This document shows positions 1 to 10,947 of a stretch of 64,000 nucleotides of DNA, in pieces. Source of the stretch: Laguncularia racemosa (Eukaryota; Streptophyta; Magnoliopsida; Myrtales; Combretaceae); the NCBI GenBank assembly GCA_037954665.1, contig JBBMOL010000058.1:4479323-4543322 (forward strand). The letters run 5' to 3'. The first letter of the stretch is position 1, and every line of letters begins with the position of its first letter. Both the position numbers and the translations under genes were made by a program. Under the pieces are notes generated by a model that searched no databases, was not told where the DNA came from, and worked only from the letters and a program-made list of their open reading frames with translations.

Positions 1-574
1 AGTCGTAAAGAGTGTAGAGGAATGAATGGTCTGAGGGTATAGATGTTATTACCTTAGAAATAGCACTTAACACCATATTGCTAGTGCTATTACCATAAGC
101 CTAACCCATGATTCAAAAATCGTTTTCTTCAAATCAAACCAAAATATAGAAACATAGCTTTTCCTTCTATAGCTACCAAGTAGGTGTGCTTAGTTGGAAT
201 AGGGTGTATAGATATTATTATGTATACATATCAGAGTTGTTTCCTAAATGTGTAGATATATACTTAGGCAAGCTTATTTTCCTATTATATCTATATAATA
301 CACTCATGAAAACAACCATACAAATCATGAGTGCAACCTTAGTTTTTACGACTTGACAATCCTGTTTTCTTGCCCTCTTAAGTATGTAAGGGAAGGTGTC
401 TAGTGAATTGTCCTTAATTAAAGATGTGTCACAAACATATATATATATGTGTGTAGATATATATATATATATTATATACAAATGTTTTGAGTACATTAAA
501 AAGGAAAATATGAGACGACCTTGATGACTCTCGAGAATGTGAATAATAGAGCACTTAAGAAGTACGATGATAGA

Positions 575-712
575 GAGGTGTCAAATAAGATGATTGTAAA
601 TCAACCCCGAGTGGTTAGTTTGACATTTAAGACAAATGACATAGAAGTGTCAGATAAGATGATTGTATATCAACCCTGAGTGGTTGGTTTGTCATTTAAA
701 GGAAATGGCACA
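575..712. repeat. 69-bp tandem duplication inside the family G LTR
   Basis: Two head-to-tail units begin at 575 and 644, each containing a diverged block of the type 'agataagatgattgta' followed by a 'caacccYgagtggtt' block. The second copy of this LTR has only one unit, near 42.07-42.13 kb, so the duplication is specific to this copy. Confidence 0.65.
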
Positions 713-1242
713 AAGAGGTGCTGAGTTAATTTAATTTGTTATAAAATTGGATAAGTCTATATCTACAAGGTCTAGGTTCAGTGTCTGTCTTGAGTGATAA
801 GAAGGGCATGATCTATGCTTGTTGTGATGGTGTGAAATGAAATGCTTGATAGTTACTTCATTGTTTGAATGAGAATTGATTGTGATTGTATATGTTATTT
901 GATCACCTTAAATCAATTAATTAAGGAAGTGGACCTTATTAAAACTGGATATGCATTTCCACGAGACATTGCATGAGATTGAAGGCCATCACTACTACAG
1001 GGCTTGCTAGGGTAATCAAGAGGATTACTATTTTGCCAAGTGTAAACTAAGTAATTAGGAGATTGTCGCGTCTTGACGGTTCTAAGTCGGTCGATCCTTG
1101 AGGGTTTTGCTCCATCTGGTGTAAAGAGGCACGAGAGTGTTCACTATTGAGTTAAAAAGATATCATAATTAACAAAGTGATAAGATAAATAAACTAGGTA
1201 ATGACTTGGGCACTGATGGTGGCTTCGAAATCCCTAACCCAA

Positions 1243-1266
1243 GGGGGGGGGGGGGGGGGGGGGGGG
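1243..1266 (+). repeat. 24-base poly-G run
   Basis: An uninterrupted run of 24 G lies inside the LTR. The related copy has only a short GGGG near 48215 at the equivalent place, so the run expanded here. Confidence 0.9.
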
Positions 1267-1853
1267 CATAAATCCTAAACTTCACATCGGTTATTGAAAG
1301 ACCACGTGAGATGTTACATTCATATGGTTGCTCATGCATGGCTTATGTTTGATAACTTGATTTGAATTTGATATTGCTTGTGTGCACGTAGCATTGAAAG
1401 TGTTATCATCCCATTCACCGAACCATAGTGTGCTCACCCCCTCACAGACTCTTTTGCAAGTAGTGATTATGAAAGCTTATGATGGGATAAGATGTGAAGT
1501 ATTGAGAGTTTTGGAAGACCAGAACAACAAAGTAAGAATTGTAAAGGATAGATTGTTTAGATGAAATGTTAGAACCCTTATGTAAATAAAATTTAAAATT
1601 GAGAAATCTAGGATTTATCCTATTTTACTGATTGGTAGGAAATATCAATTTTCTGCGATCATGGTTGATTGTAGGATACGGGATCCATAGTTGTATTTTA
1701 CTATATAATTATATGCAATATGACTAGTTATAAATATAATTAACTAGTTAGAGTCTTACGATCTCTGACTCTTAAGACGGTTATCATATAACGGGTGCAC
1801 ACGTACCATGATGATTTTAATGGAAACTTTTAAACCCCTTTCGGGGTGTGACA

Positions 1854-2818
1854 TGTTCGGTGTAGATCATGTTGATCTTTCTTAGATTATCAGATGGCTC
1901 AAAAGAGTACAGTTTAGTGTTCCACGATTCAATACCAAATGGCGGTATAATTGTGGCAAAAGGGAACTCGGTGGATCCCACACAACAACACGAAGTTTTG
2001 GAATCAATTAATTTGTTGTGGTTTTAAAGTCAAAATAGAGTTAAAATCAAGGTGCTCTTAGAAACCGAAACATTAATTATGGGATGAAATTGGATTAAGG
2101 TAAGCTACAGGGTGCCAACTTAGGGCCTATTACTTATGAATAGTGCCTAAGACTTTGTTTAAGCCAAAGCCCTATTTTCTATGCAGGTTGAGAATGTAGA
2201 ACTGACGAGGAAATCTAAAACAAGAGAATCTGAATGCTTTTTCATTATATATATATATTCCTTGTGAGTGGAAGGAAGCAAAAACACATTCCATGTGCAT
2301 TTTTTGAGATATATGGCTTAATACAAGAAGGATCTCAAATTGAGTAAATCATCATCTCTGATTGTACATTGTACTACCTACGCTATTTCTTCCCTTATCT
2401 GGTAGCTAGTGGTCTTCTTATCTTAATTCTACTAGATTTCAAAGAATGGTACAGTATGGTGGGATCCAGTACCTTAGTCGCTATTATAACCCCACTACGT
2501 TATTGTGTTTGCCGGAACCTAGAGGAGTCTATATTAATATCTCTACTCTAAATCTAGTCTTAGCTTAATTTTTATTAATGGAATTGAATTTAAGCTTTAG
2601 TGGGTTTTGTTTTGGAGGTTCGGCGGATTGCGGGTGTAAAGTGGGTGCCCATGACTTGGCGTGTGAGCTCCTTATGAGTCGTGTTGGTGGCCGCATGAGT
2701 GGCACGAGACTAGTGGATGTATCGGCATGCTCATCACTTTCAATCCCGTGATTAGATTAGATGCTACTGTGATCTTTGTATGCTAAGTTTAGTTACACCA
2801 TGGTGTCGTATATTTATG
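1854..2818. other. Non-coding stretch, nothing recognised
   Basis: No convincing reading frame or repeat end was found. The only structure is a short TA run near 2248-2260. Base composition is mixed and it may be old intergenic DNA. Confidence 0.5.
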
Positions 2819-2826
2819 TTAATATG

Positions 2827-3111
2827 AGGATTAATATTATATTTAATATCTAAATTTTACTTATTTTTATATTTAATTGTTTAAAATTTTAGTGTCAATT
2901 TACTATATAAACTTTACTTAATTTTACGATTAATTACTTGAGTATTTTTATAATTAACTATCTAAGCTTTACTAATTTTTTACAATTAGTTACTCCACTT
3001 ATGTACTATATGACTACAAAATATTTGTAGGTGGTAAATTGATACTTTTTAACTTTAAATGGTTAATTATAAAAATTAATGAAATTTAGATATTAAATGT
3101 GATATTTACCT
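2827..3111. mobile_element. MITE 1, about 80-bp terminal inverted repeats
   Basis: The first about 80 bases are the imperfect reverse complement of the last about 80. Matching blocks include 'atttaatatctaaatt' on the left and its complement near the right end. The element is flanked by the direct repeat TTAATATG at 2819-2826 and 3112-3119. Length, long inverted repeats, AT-richness and lack of coding fit a Mutator-like MITE, which makes 8-9 bp duplications. Superfamily is inferred from the TSD length only. Confidence 0.7.
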
Positions 3112-3140
3112 TTAATATGCTATAATAATGTTTATTTTGA

Positions 3141-3431
3141 GGGTAAATGTCATATTTGGAATCTAAGTTTTATTCATTTGCAATTAATTGTCTAAAGTTT
3201 AAAGGTGCCCATTTATAATCTACTAATTTTTTGATATCATTTATAATACCTGAATAAGGCAGTTAATCATAAAAATAAGCAAAAATTAAATAGTCAAATG
3301 AAAAATGGATAAAATTTAAATAATTAATTACAAAAATATTTAAAATTTATATAATAAATTAATATTTTAAAATTTTAAATAATTAATTATAAAAATAGAT
3401 AAAGTTTCCATACAAAATATAATAATTACCC
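3141..3431. mobile_element. MITE 2, same family, 30 bp from MITE 1
   Basis: It starts GGGTAAATG and ends AATTACCC. The outer about 80 bases on each side are imperfect inverted repeats and resemble those of the neighbouring MITE 1. The flanking direct repeats TTATTTTGA (3132-3140) and TTATTTTAA (3432-3440) give a 9-bp TSD with one mismatch. It has no coding capacity. Confidence 0.7.
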
Positions 3432-3608
3432 TTATTTTAACTAAGCAAGTTTCATATATCACTCTCAATTTTATACTAGCTCAATATCGTTATAAAATTA
3501 GGGCTGATTGTTCCTTATTTAGATGCCACCATATGAATCCAATCCAGTGAGTTTTCAAGTAGAATTCAATATTGTTTAAGAAAATTTTTTGAAATCCTTG
3601 CTTTTGTG

Positions 3609-4766
3609 CTACCCGAAGACCCAACAGTATGAGGCCTTTTCTTTCCTTTTTTTTTTTTTTTTTTTCCCCAAATGACAGTGCTGATTCGATGTCTTTCTAT
3701 CCACAGCGTCAGCACTCCCCATTTGAGGGAGATTTAGTTTCATGAAGTTCTTGTACTTATCGAAGTCTTTGTGGTTTCCTTCTCTACGATTCATATCTTG
3801 ATGTAAAAGAAATCGTCTACAGCAGCCTTTCAAGCACCTTTGAACAAAATCTGAAGTAGTATCTTCATCAAAAGAGGGTTGATCCACTTCATCACCCTCT
3901 CGTGTTGTATTCTGTCCGAATCCTTTTGGAATTATGTCAATCTATTCCTGATAGTACTACTGATGAAGTTACAAGTTAAAATTAAGCCTTCCTTCTCTAC
4001 TTGTACAAAGGGAAAGTAAAGAAATGTAAAATTGCTTTTGTTCTGACTTTGGGTGGTTCTTCTCCTAACTTGACTGCAACTTCTTCATACTTGTACCACG
4101 ACAGTTCACCTTTATTAAAAAAGTCATCCCAGGTTTTTTTTGATGCCCCATCTTCAACTAATGGACCCTTTAATTTTGGCGCGATGCTCGGTTGGAACAA
4201 ACAGTGTGACTTAATTGCACTCTTAGGGATTGATTTTGAATTAGGCCGAGTTTTCACGTGCCGTATTGCTTGTAGAAACGTGTTCATAACACAACTCACA
4301 GTGATAAATAGCATAGAAAGGGCGTGGTTAGATCCCACACGATACAGACCTGCGGCCAAACGGACACTGCTACAGCTTAGGCTACTCGGTAAATAATTCA
4401 ATGGCTTCCAAGAGATTCGCTCGTTGTATTATAGTTTATGTCGATAATGATGTGTCTTCAACAGTATAGTAAAATTATTCAGAGTCCTCCTACTATGAAT
4501 CATGTGACATTCCTTGCTGGGAGGTGAAATAAAGTAGAGAAACTCACATGAAAAAGTTTGGCGAATTTATTAAAATTTGGTTCGGTGGAAGGACATCTTC
4601 TGAGTGGAGACATTTCGGCTTTGATTTCTATACCTGTCCGCATTTTACGTCGCCATGCGATACCGAAAATATTCAAACGGCATTGATACCGACTCATCCA
4701 CGTCTTACTACGAGAGAAACCCGGAGTAGTGCCAATGAAACCTACCTAGCTAGTGGTAAGATTTGA
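3609..4766 (-). pseudogene. Unrecognised coding-like stretch, possible decayed gene
   Basis: I do not recognise this protein. On the minus strand three open stretches follow one another: 4697-4500, 4401-3997 (134 residues) and 3887-3609 (92 residues). The middle one has protein-like composition, with a charged and aromatic stretch including WDDFF and SWYKYEE. The last is rich in charged residues and ends in a lysine run encoded by a T-rich tract on the plus strand. Possible splice donors of the GTGAGT type lie near 4543 and 4302 (minus strand), but no complete exon chain could be built. The plus-strand frame at 4001-4396 is open too, so the openness may be chance. Treat this as a candidate fragment only. 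Confidence 0.25.
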
Positions 4767-5792
4767 CGAAATTGAATGCAATTGTAACATCAATTTAAAT
4801 TATGATTGGAGAACTAACTTAAAGAATGCATGTGTTTGATGATAAGAATTTTAGCTTCTTTATATTTTTATTTGGGAAAATTGAAGGAAACTTGGAATGG
4901 GATGAATAGAATACTTTCGTAATAGAATAAAATAGAATAGAATAGAATACTTTATTCCCATATTTGTTTCTGGGAATAATGTGATTAAGAAAAGAAAGTG
5001 CAGGAATGGGGATCTACATCCTTTCAATTTACACTAGAAATTCACTAGTCTAATTTTCCACATAGCTCAATTTTGCTGTTGAAGGTACTTCAAAAGTTAG
5101 CATATCATATCTTCTTCCCTTTTTGCTCCCATTCATTTTTCTAAGAAAAAACTTTGACAACTAACCAAATAAAATGCATTCATATTTTTTCTTTATCAAT
5201 GCTATTCTATGGTCAAATCCTTTATTTAAATAACAATACAATAGTATGACTTCTTAGGAAACACTACAATAGAAATGAGCAAAAGCAAGGAATTATTTTA
5301 CAAGAAGTAAATTCTCGCAAATGTAAAAGCCTTTTTGTGGAAATAGAATTCTTGCATATACTATTTGTGAGAACATAATTAACACTTTCATGCCATGTAA
5401 GCTAATTTTAGCCCAACTCTTCTTGTTCACTTTTTCCTTGCCTATTTCCCACAAAACATTAACTCAGCCCAAAAGCACACACCCTCATCTCTCTATTTCA
5501 GCCTCTACCCCCGTTTATTTCCTAAAAACATAACCCTAGCTTCAAAACTCACTCTTGGTTTCTTTATTTTAGTCTCTCTATTTCACTCTCTCGAATTCAC
5601 TCCCTCGCTTAGTTGCATTCGTGGCTTGTAATCTATCTCTCAATCTCTCTTTCTCTCCCCCTCACTTCCCTAATTTTGTTTCTCCAAAAGTCTAACATAC
5701 ATTTTTGGTTATTTGTTGCGTGTAGAGGATTTCAAACTCTAAAAGCGTCATCCTTTAGTGTGTCATGGATGTGGTTATTTCGTGAAGGTATG

Positions 5793-5828
<36 letters not shown>

Positions 5829-6137
5829 CTCTAGTAAATGTGGATGTTATTATGATTTTCTATATAATTTAAGATTTTTTATTTGGTACATACAATGTTA
5901 CCTTAGGTGTAATTAGAATAGTTAGCACATTCATGTGGAGTGAGAAATTTCACCTTTTGAGAATTGGGGTTCGGTTTTAGGCGGGTATAGTAAAGAATTG
6001 AAATACCATTATCTTAGCGATATGATTCCAAGAGTTATTGCTTCTCCTCTTGAAACTTTCCATCTTAACTCTTTGCTTGGATGAGATACTAGTTGAGATT
6101 TCTTTAGAACTTGTGACATGATCACACATTGAGAGAT
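4767..6137. other. Intergenic, with pentanucleotide and pyrimidine-rich tracts
   Basis: No gene is supported. An AGAAT-type pentanucleotide tract sits at about 4918-4948. From about 5400 to 5830 the plus strand is pyrimidine-rich and ends in a CT microsatellite. This looks like a 5' leader or LTR leader, but no TATA box or reading frame could be tied to it. Confidence 0.45.
5796..5823. repeat. (TC)n microsatellite
   Basis: Uninterrupted alternating T and C over 28 bases, at the end of a pyrimidine-rich stretch. Confidence 0.9.
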
Positions 6138-6962
6138 TGATGTGCCCTACAATTCCAATTGCAAACACACCAATACAAGTGCGTGATCACCAAAAACAAT
6201 CTAACAAAGGCGTGATCAACAACAAGCTCTTGAACCCTAATTTAGGTGGATTCAAATGACAATGATGCTAAATTGTGATGAGGAACAATGTAATTGCATA
6301 ATAAGTAAAGGATAACAATATAAATGAACCGAATTCCACTCAAATAAGATTTGAATCAAATATGAAAAATAGGAACCCTAATTCATGTGAAAGATAACAA
6401 GTAATATAACCAATTTATATCTAGATATGACACACTAGAAAACAATTGGTAGCAACTAGAGAAGGATTGATATTACTCACAATCTCCTCAAGTTAATCTC
6501 GCCACAATTTCACAAGTGAAATTGATAAGAGTAAGGTTTGCATGCAAGGACTCTCCTCATGGCAAAAGGTCTATTTTCTCAAGTTCAAAAAGCTCCCTTT
6601 AAACCCTACTTAGCAAGTATTTATACTTGCTCCAATTAGGGTAAAAACAACAAAAACAAATTACAAATAAGCCACTCAAATGACCGGTTCTCAAACATAA
6701 GATTACAAGTATAAATAAGTCTTCAAATGGCTAGTTCTTCACTTCAATATAACACATTGTGGATTGGTGGAAGTAAGTCCAAGAATGTCCCACAATTGAT
6801 CATTAGTACATTTTATTTGCCATCCTATAAAAACCGAGAAATGTACCTGCTAAAATGCAAAGATAAAGTATTATTAGATAAATATGACAACATGTGGATA
6901 TCTGGGCTCATGTATTCAATTTGGTTTCCCCACTGTTGGAACCATAGGATTGATTCCCATCA
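6138..6962 (-). mobile_element. Solo LTR, family A (825 bp)
   Basis: It starts TGATGTGCC and ends ATTCCCATCA, and aligns along its length with the two LTRs of element T2 (24880-25697 and 28576-30441). Shared parts include the 'gcgtgatcaacaa' block near the left edge, the TATA region and the 'aagaatgtcccacaatt' block. No internal region or second LTR is adjacent. Flanking bases (GAGAT and ATATG) do not form a clear TSD, so the copy is probably old. Orientation is taken from T2. The TATA palindrome is at 6612-6631. Confidence 0.8.
6612..6631. promoter_or_regulatory. TATA box inside a 20-bp palindrome
   Basis: AGCAAGTAT-TT-ATACTTGCT is a perfect inverted repeat with 9-base arms and holds a TATAAATA core on the minus strand. 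The same site lies at the equivalent place in the other family A and B LTRs. Confidence 0.6.
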
Positions 6963-7944
6963 ATATGTGGGGTCATAATCAAGTTTAACTCCTTTAGCAT
7001 CCTTCTATTTTCATGGGGGAGAATAATAATGTCATCTATACCTTTATTACCTTACCTAATGAGCCTATAAATTTATGTCCACATTTTTTTTCTTTTACAT
7101 AGAACATTTGCAATTTCAATGAAAATTTGAATTTATGGTGCATTTGCAAAGGGGTACATTCTAACTACTTTCAAATTATCAGGAAAGGAAGAAAATTTTG
7201 CATGGTGAAATGGAATACTTTAAAAATTTTAGGTGGTTGAATATGATAGATGGATTCTTTTATTAGGTGTATTGGCACTAAACTTTAACTATTTTTTTCT
7301 AAATTGAAGTTTTATTTATGCATCAAATTTCAAACTATGCATCTACCTAAATAAATAAAGATATGGGCATAAGCTCTTGGTGAAATCTAATTCAGGTTTT
7401 TCCTTCTTCTTTTTTTTTTTTTTTTTTCCTTTAGACCCCTAGGTTTGGGACCTAAAAGTGAAAAACTAGTACTAGTTCATTGGTCCACCTACAACTCTAT
7501 AGACTTGTTCCAACGAATTGTTGTGGGCAAGCATTCCATGTCAAATATCTATATCAAATGAAAATGTAAAATTACACTTAAAAATAACTAAACTTATGTA
7601 AATGAGATCAATGATGTATTAGTAGTTGATAACCATAACATATTTTTCATTGGCTCAATATCAATAACGTCCCTTTCTTAAAACTATTCATTGTTTTATC
7701 CATACTCCATGATACAAGATTCTTCTATACATAGTCTAGCATGCTAACCATAACACATTTTTTCATTAGTTTAATAACAACAATATCAAAGGTAGTTTTT
7801 CTAATTAAGAATTTTATTATGTTGTTATAAATTGAGTTGGATGTAGGGATGAAATTGCATGGAGAAATAGTTCAATAGTTACAATGGACTATTGTTTTAT
7901 GTCGACACACATGACATGTTCATGATCAAGCCAAAAGGTATTTC

Positions 7945-7987
<43 letters not shown>

Positions 7988-8400
7988 CGATTGGGTTTTA
8001 TATGGAATCGAGGTTATTAATAACTTTGTATCCCATGTTCTAGCTAACTTTATTCGTGTTTTTTACATCTTATCTCCCAAAATAGCTATAAAATTTGCAC
8101 ATTTCTATTTCCTAATTTAGTTTAATTGCTTTGGCATTTGGGCAGAGCATGTTCCTAGCATCTTTTGAGAATGTTTTTCATGGCAACCATTGGGAGCTCT
8201 TGTAATTGTATTGTTATTTATACCTAAAAATTGACATGAACTCTAAAAAACTATCAAGATTGGGAGTAAAGAATATCAAATAAGGGAAATGACTTGACTA
8301 AAACCATATATGAAAAACCTAAAATTAATAAATAAAGTTAATTAAAATTTTTTTACAAAATCCATGGTCAATTGTTTTCAAAATAACACTTTTACCTTTG
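6963..8400. other. AT-rich, no gene seen
   Basis: There are short poly-T tracts near 7410 and 7087 and a TA microsatellite at 7952-7982. No frame, LTR edge or RNA gene is recognised. Confidence 0.5.
7952..7982. repeat. (AT)n microsatellite
   Basis: Thirty-one bases of alternating A and T. Confidence 0.9.
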
Positions 8401-8401
8401 A

Positions 8402-8850
8402 ACTTGGCTTTATTGAATATAACTTCAAAATAGTCTAATAACCTTAAATAAAATTCCAAAAACTAGATGAAGTGAATAAAATCATTAAGGAATTGTTTGA
8501 GGTCAATTGGAAAAGGAAAATCAAAATCAAATTTTGGAGATCAATTTTGCAAAAATGACCATTAAGACCTTAAACCCGATTTAGCCATAATTTGTTTCCC
8601 AAAATCATTAAGCAAACTCATTTAAAGTCATTTGGAGTAATCTCTTGCACTTTGGAGATAATTCATCGAAAATGACCTTTTTGCCCTTTAAATTGATTTT
8701 ATCGAATTTGGACTTGGATAAGCTAAGAGACCTAAATATAGTCTAAAGAGTTTAAATAGATAAATAAAATCATTAGCAAAATAATTTGGAGACAATTGGA
8801 AAAAGAAAATTTAAATTTGGAGGTTAATTAGGTAAATTAACTAAAATACC
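8402..8850. repeat. Two diverged direct repeats, about 290 bp apart
   Basis: Blocks at about 8402-8580 and 8680-8850 share the order 'gctttattgaat / gattttatcgaat', 'taaataaaatcatta', 'caattggaaaa' and 'tttggag'. This looks like an old internal duplication within an LTR-like background that continues to 9345 and ends in a 'cccttgtggtcctcc...aaaccctaac' leader-type sequence. Confidence 0.5.
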
Positions 8851-9340
8851 CCTAAGCTTTGTTTTTGGCAAGGAATGACTAAAATCTTGAGAATTTTTAA
8901 GCTAATTTAGTGAATAAGGGCAACTATTTTTCAGCTAGACTAATTTAAAATTAAAATTAACAAAAAAATTCCACATATGTCCAAATGTAAGGACACTTGG
9001 TAACCTAGAAAAAAAACCCTTGTGGTCCTCCCTTTTTTTTCTTAAACCCTAACATCTTCCCACCCCACAAAATCCCCCAAACTTGATGTGAGAAGTAGCA
9101 GCCCCCTTTCCTTTTTCTTCAAAATTCCTTTAAGGTAAAACCCATAAAAACTTTACTAAAACCCTAATCAGCAACTTAACCTTAATTACTCCTTAATCTT
9201 ATTGCTAACCTAGCTTACTTCTTGTAAGTTTTAGGTGTTAATCAAGTTAGAATATTGGTAGGGGGCTCCCAAGATCACAATTTGGAAATCAATTAAGGTA
9301 AGTTAGTAGTTTACTTGATTTAAGTAAGATTAAACTTACT
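8851..9340. other. Probable LTR or leader remnant, no coding
   Basis: It contains T-rich and CCC-rich leader-like DNA (9000-9130) and no frame. It is probably part of an older retroelement that the 9346-14118 element entered. Family not recognised. Confidence 0.35.
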
Positions 9341-9345
9341 AATTC

Positions 9346-10934
9346 TGTTCGTGAATCGCAATCACACAAATTTTAAAAATCCCTTTCTACGACTCGCTGT
9401 TACAATCACGTAGGCAAGTGCACCTATCGATTGTAATAGTATAGAGTTGAGTTCGGGTATCGCCTCCTCAAGGATCGGCAAGTACTAATACTAACTCTAA
9501 ACCAACTATCTAACCGCATAAATTCGAGAGGTTTCAGATTAAATTAAGAATACTTAACAAAACCTATAGCAATTAAAAATAACACTATAACTTGATTATT
9601 AATTTGATAACTAAGAACATACCCTACCCTTTACTACTCCTCTAATTGTCATGTAACTTTACCCTTTCAATAAATTAGTTAACGAGCAATGGTTATCTTT
9701 AAACCGCGGAGTATCTAACACTAAGCTAATGTTCTTCCCAGAATCATTAGCTCCTAACCCTAATCGCTTTGATAAAGATCCCTCTTCTATCAAAAACCGA
9801 TTAGAATTGCATTAACACTCTTGAACCCACAATTAGATCAAATTATCTAATTTAACCTAATACGGAAAATTCACGTTCTCTATCCCTAGATTACATACGA
9901 ATTCCTTTATTCATGTAAGATCTATTCAAACAAGAGATTTCCCAATCATCTTCTAAGAAATCAATGCAAACTCAATGTTGGCCATACATCAAATTAGCAA
10001 CACTAAATGAACAACATGAATAAATTCAGAAAATTCCAATATTCATCAACTATGCAATCAATCCCATATTACATGACAATTAGAATTCATAAGGTTCGGG
10101 TATGAAACAATTAGCCACTAAGGATTTTCAAGATACAACTCAATGAATAGAATGAAAAAGAAAGAGAAAACCCCTGTGCATGAGCCCTTCGGTGTCGTCT
10201 TCTTCCTTTCTCATCCCTTCATCTTCTCTTTTCCGTCCCTTCGGCCTCCTCGGCCTCCTCGGCCTTTCGGCCTCTCGGCCTCCTCTCTGGTGCCTTCTTT
10301 CGTCCTCTTTCCTCTCTTCCTCTTTCTCTCTTTTCAAAGATGACTATTTATACCTAGGGTAGCTTCCTCTCTGGCGTGTAGGAGATATCCTTCAAATATG
10401 GACAAAGATTTAAAATCGATTTGAAGATATCTTTCCTTCGATAGACACACAGTCATACTACACGGGCGTGTAGATAAACCGTGTATCTCTCTAAATCAGT
10501 GAACTCTAGGCGTGTATATCCCACACGGCCGTTTGTAATAGCCGTGTATTCCTCTGTCTTCTTTGTTCTTCGTACACGGTTGATTACATGGGTGTGTATT
10601 CCAACCGTGTACTGGTCTGTCCTGAAAACTACTTGTTCCATGCTGATACACGATTGGATACACGGGCGTGTATCCGAACCGTGTAGTCTCCTGATTCCTT
10701 CACACGGCCGTTTATAAAACCGTGTGACTTCCTTTAACTTCAAAGCATTCCCTTTTTTCTTGCTTTTATCTCCAATTCGTCTTGAATTTAAATACTTTTC
10801 ATCAAATCCTCCTTTTCCACATCTGAACATGAAATATAAATCAATTAAGCATCATAATCTTATATTTTCACGCCCAATTATCTCAAAAATTGACTTAATA
10901 ATCTCCAATTATAAGAGTTAAAATAGATTTATCA
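9346..10934 (-). repeat. 3' LTR of the non-coding Athila-type element
   Basis: On the plus strand it runs from TGTTCG to TTTATCA. It is near-identical to 12529-14118. A TATA box on the minus strand (TATAAATAG, 10344-10352) lies downstream of the CGTGT-rich array at 10450-10735, giving a U3-array-TATA-R order. Confidence 0.9.
10450..10735 (-). promoter_or_regulatory. U3 array of ACACGG / CCGTGT inverted repeats
   Basis: About ten copies of CGTGT-type motifs in both orientations (acacgggcgtgta, acacggccgttt, aaccgtgta and so on) occupy about 285 bp just upstream of the TATA box. The second LTR has the same array at 13632-13925. GC content and CpG density exceed the surroundings. The array could bind a protein or form hairpins; neither is shown. 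Confidence 0.6.
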
Positions 10935-10947
10935 AATTTCCCCACAC
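10935..10947 (-). other. Polypurine tract
   Basis: The minus strand reads GTGTGGGGAAATT directly before the 3' LTR start TGATAAATC. It matches the Athila-like PPT at 22271-22283. Confidence 0.8.

Larger units (their letters stand above)
1..1853 (+). repeat. Right part of a very long LTR (family G), cut by the window edge
   Basis: This stretch matches, block by block, the sequence at about 41.75-42.63 kb continued at 48.11-48.80 kb. Shared blocks include the segment near 960-1000 around 'gagacattgcatgagattg', the block near 1215 around 'ctgatggtggcttcg', and a final segment from about 1567 that begins TGTTAG and ends in GGGGTGTGACA at 1853. The TGTGACA end is typical of plant Ty3 LTRs. No gag, protease or polymerase coding is visible. 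The left end lies outside the window, so solo or full-length status cannot be decided. Orientation assumes that the TGACA end is the right end of the LTR. Confidence 0.6.

Noticed and set aside
4001..4396. Plus-strand frame of 131 codons
   Set aside because: It overlaps the minus-strand candidate completely; its composition is less protein-like and no start context or family features support it.
10140..10362. Arg/Pro-rich frames on both strands, repeated at 13326-13628
   Set aside because: They lie in the LTR leader with a 'cggcctcct' repeat; present in both LTRs and on both strands, so they are by-products of composition.
10450..10735. CRISPR-like spacing of ACACGG motifs
   Set aside because: Units are short, irregular and in both orientations, inside an LTR of a plant retroelement.
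10453..10830. 125-codon minus-strand frame, repeated at 13637-14014
   Set aside because: It runs through the U3 CGTGT array of the LTRs; similar in both copies only because the LTRs are copies.
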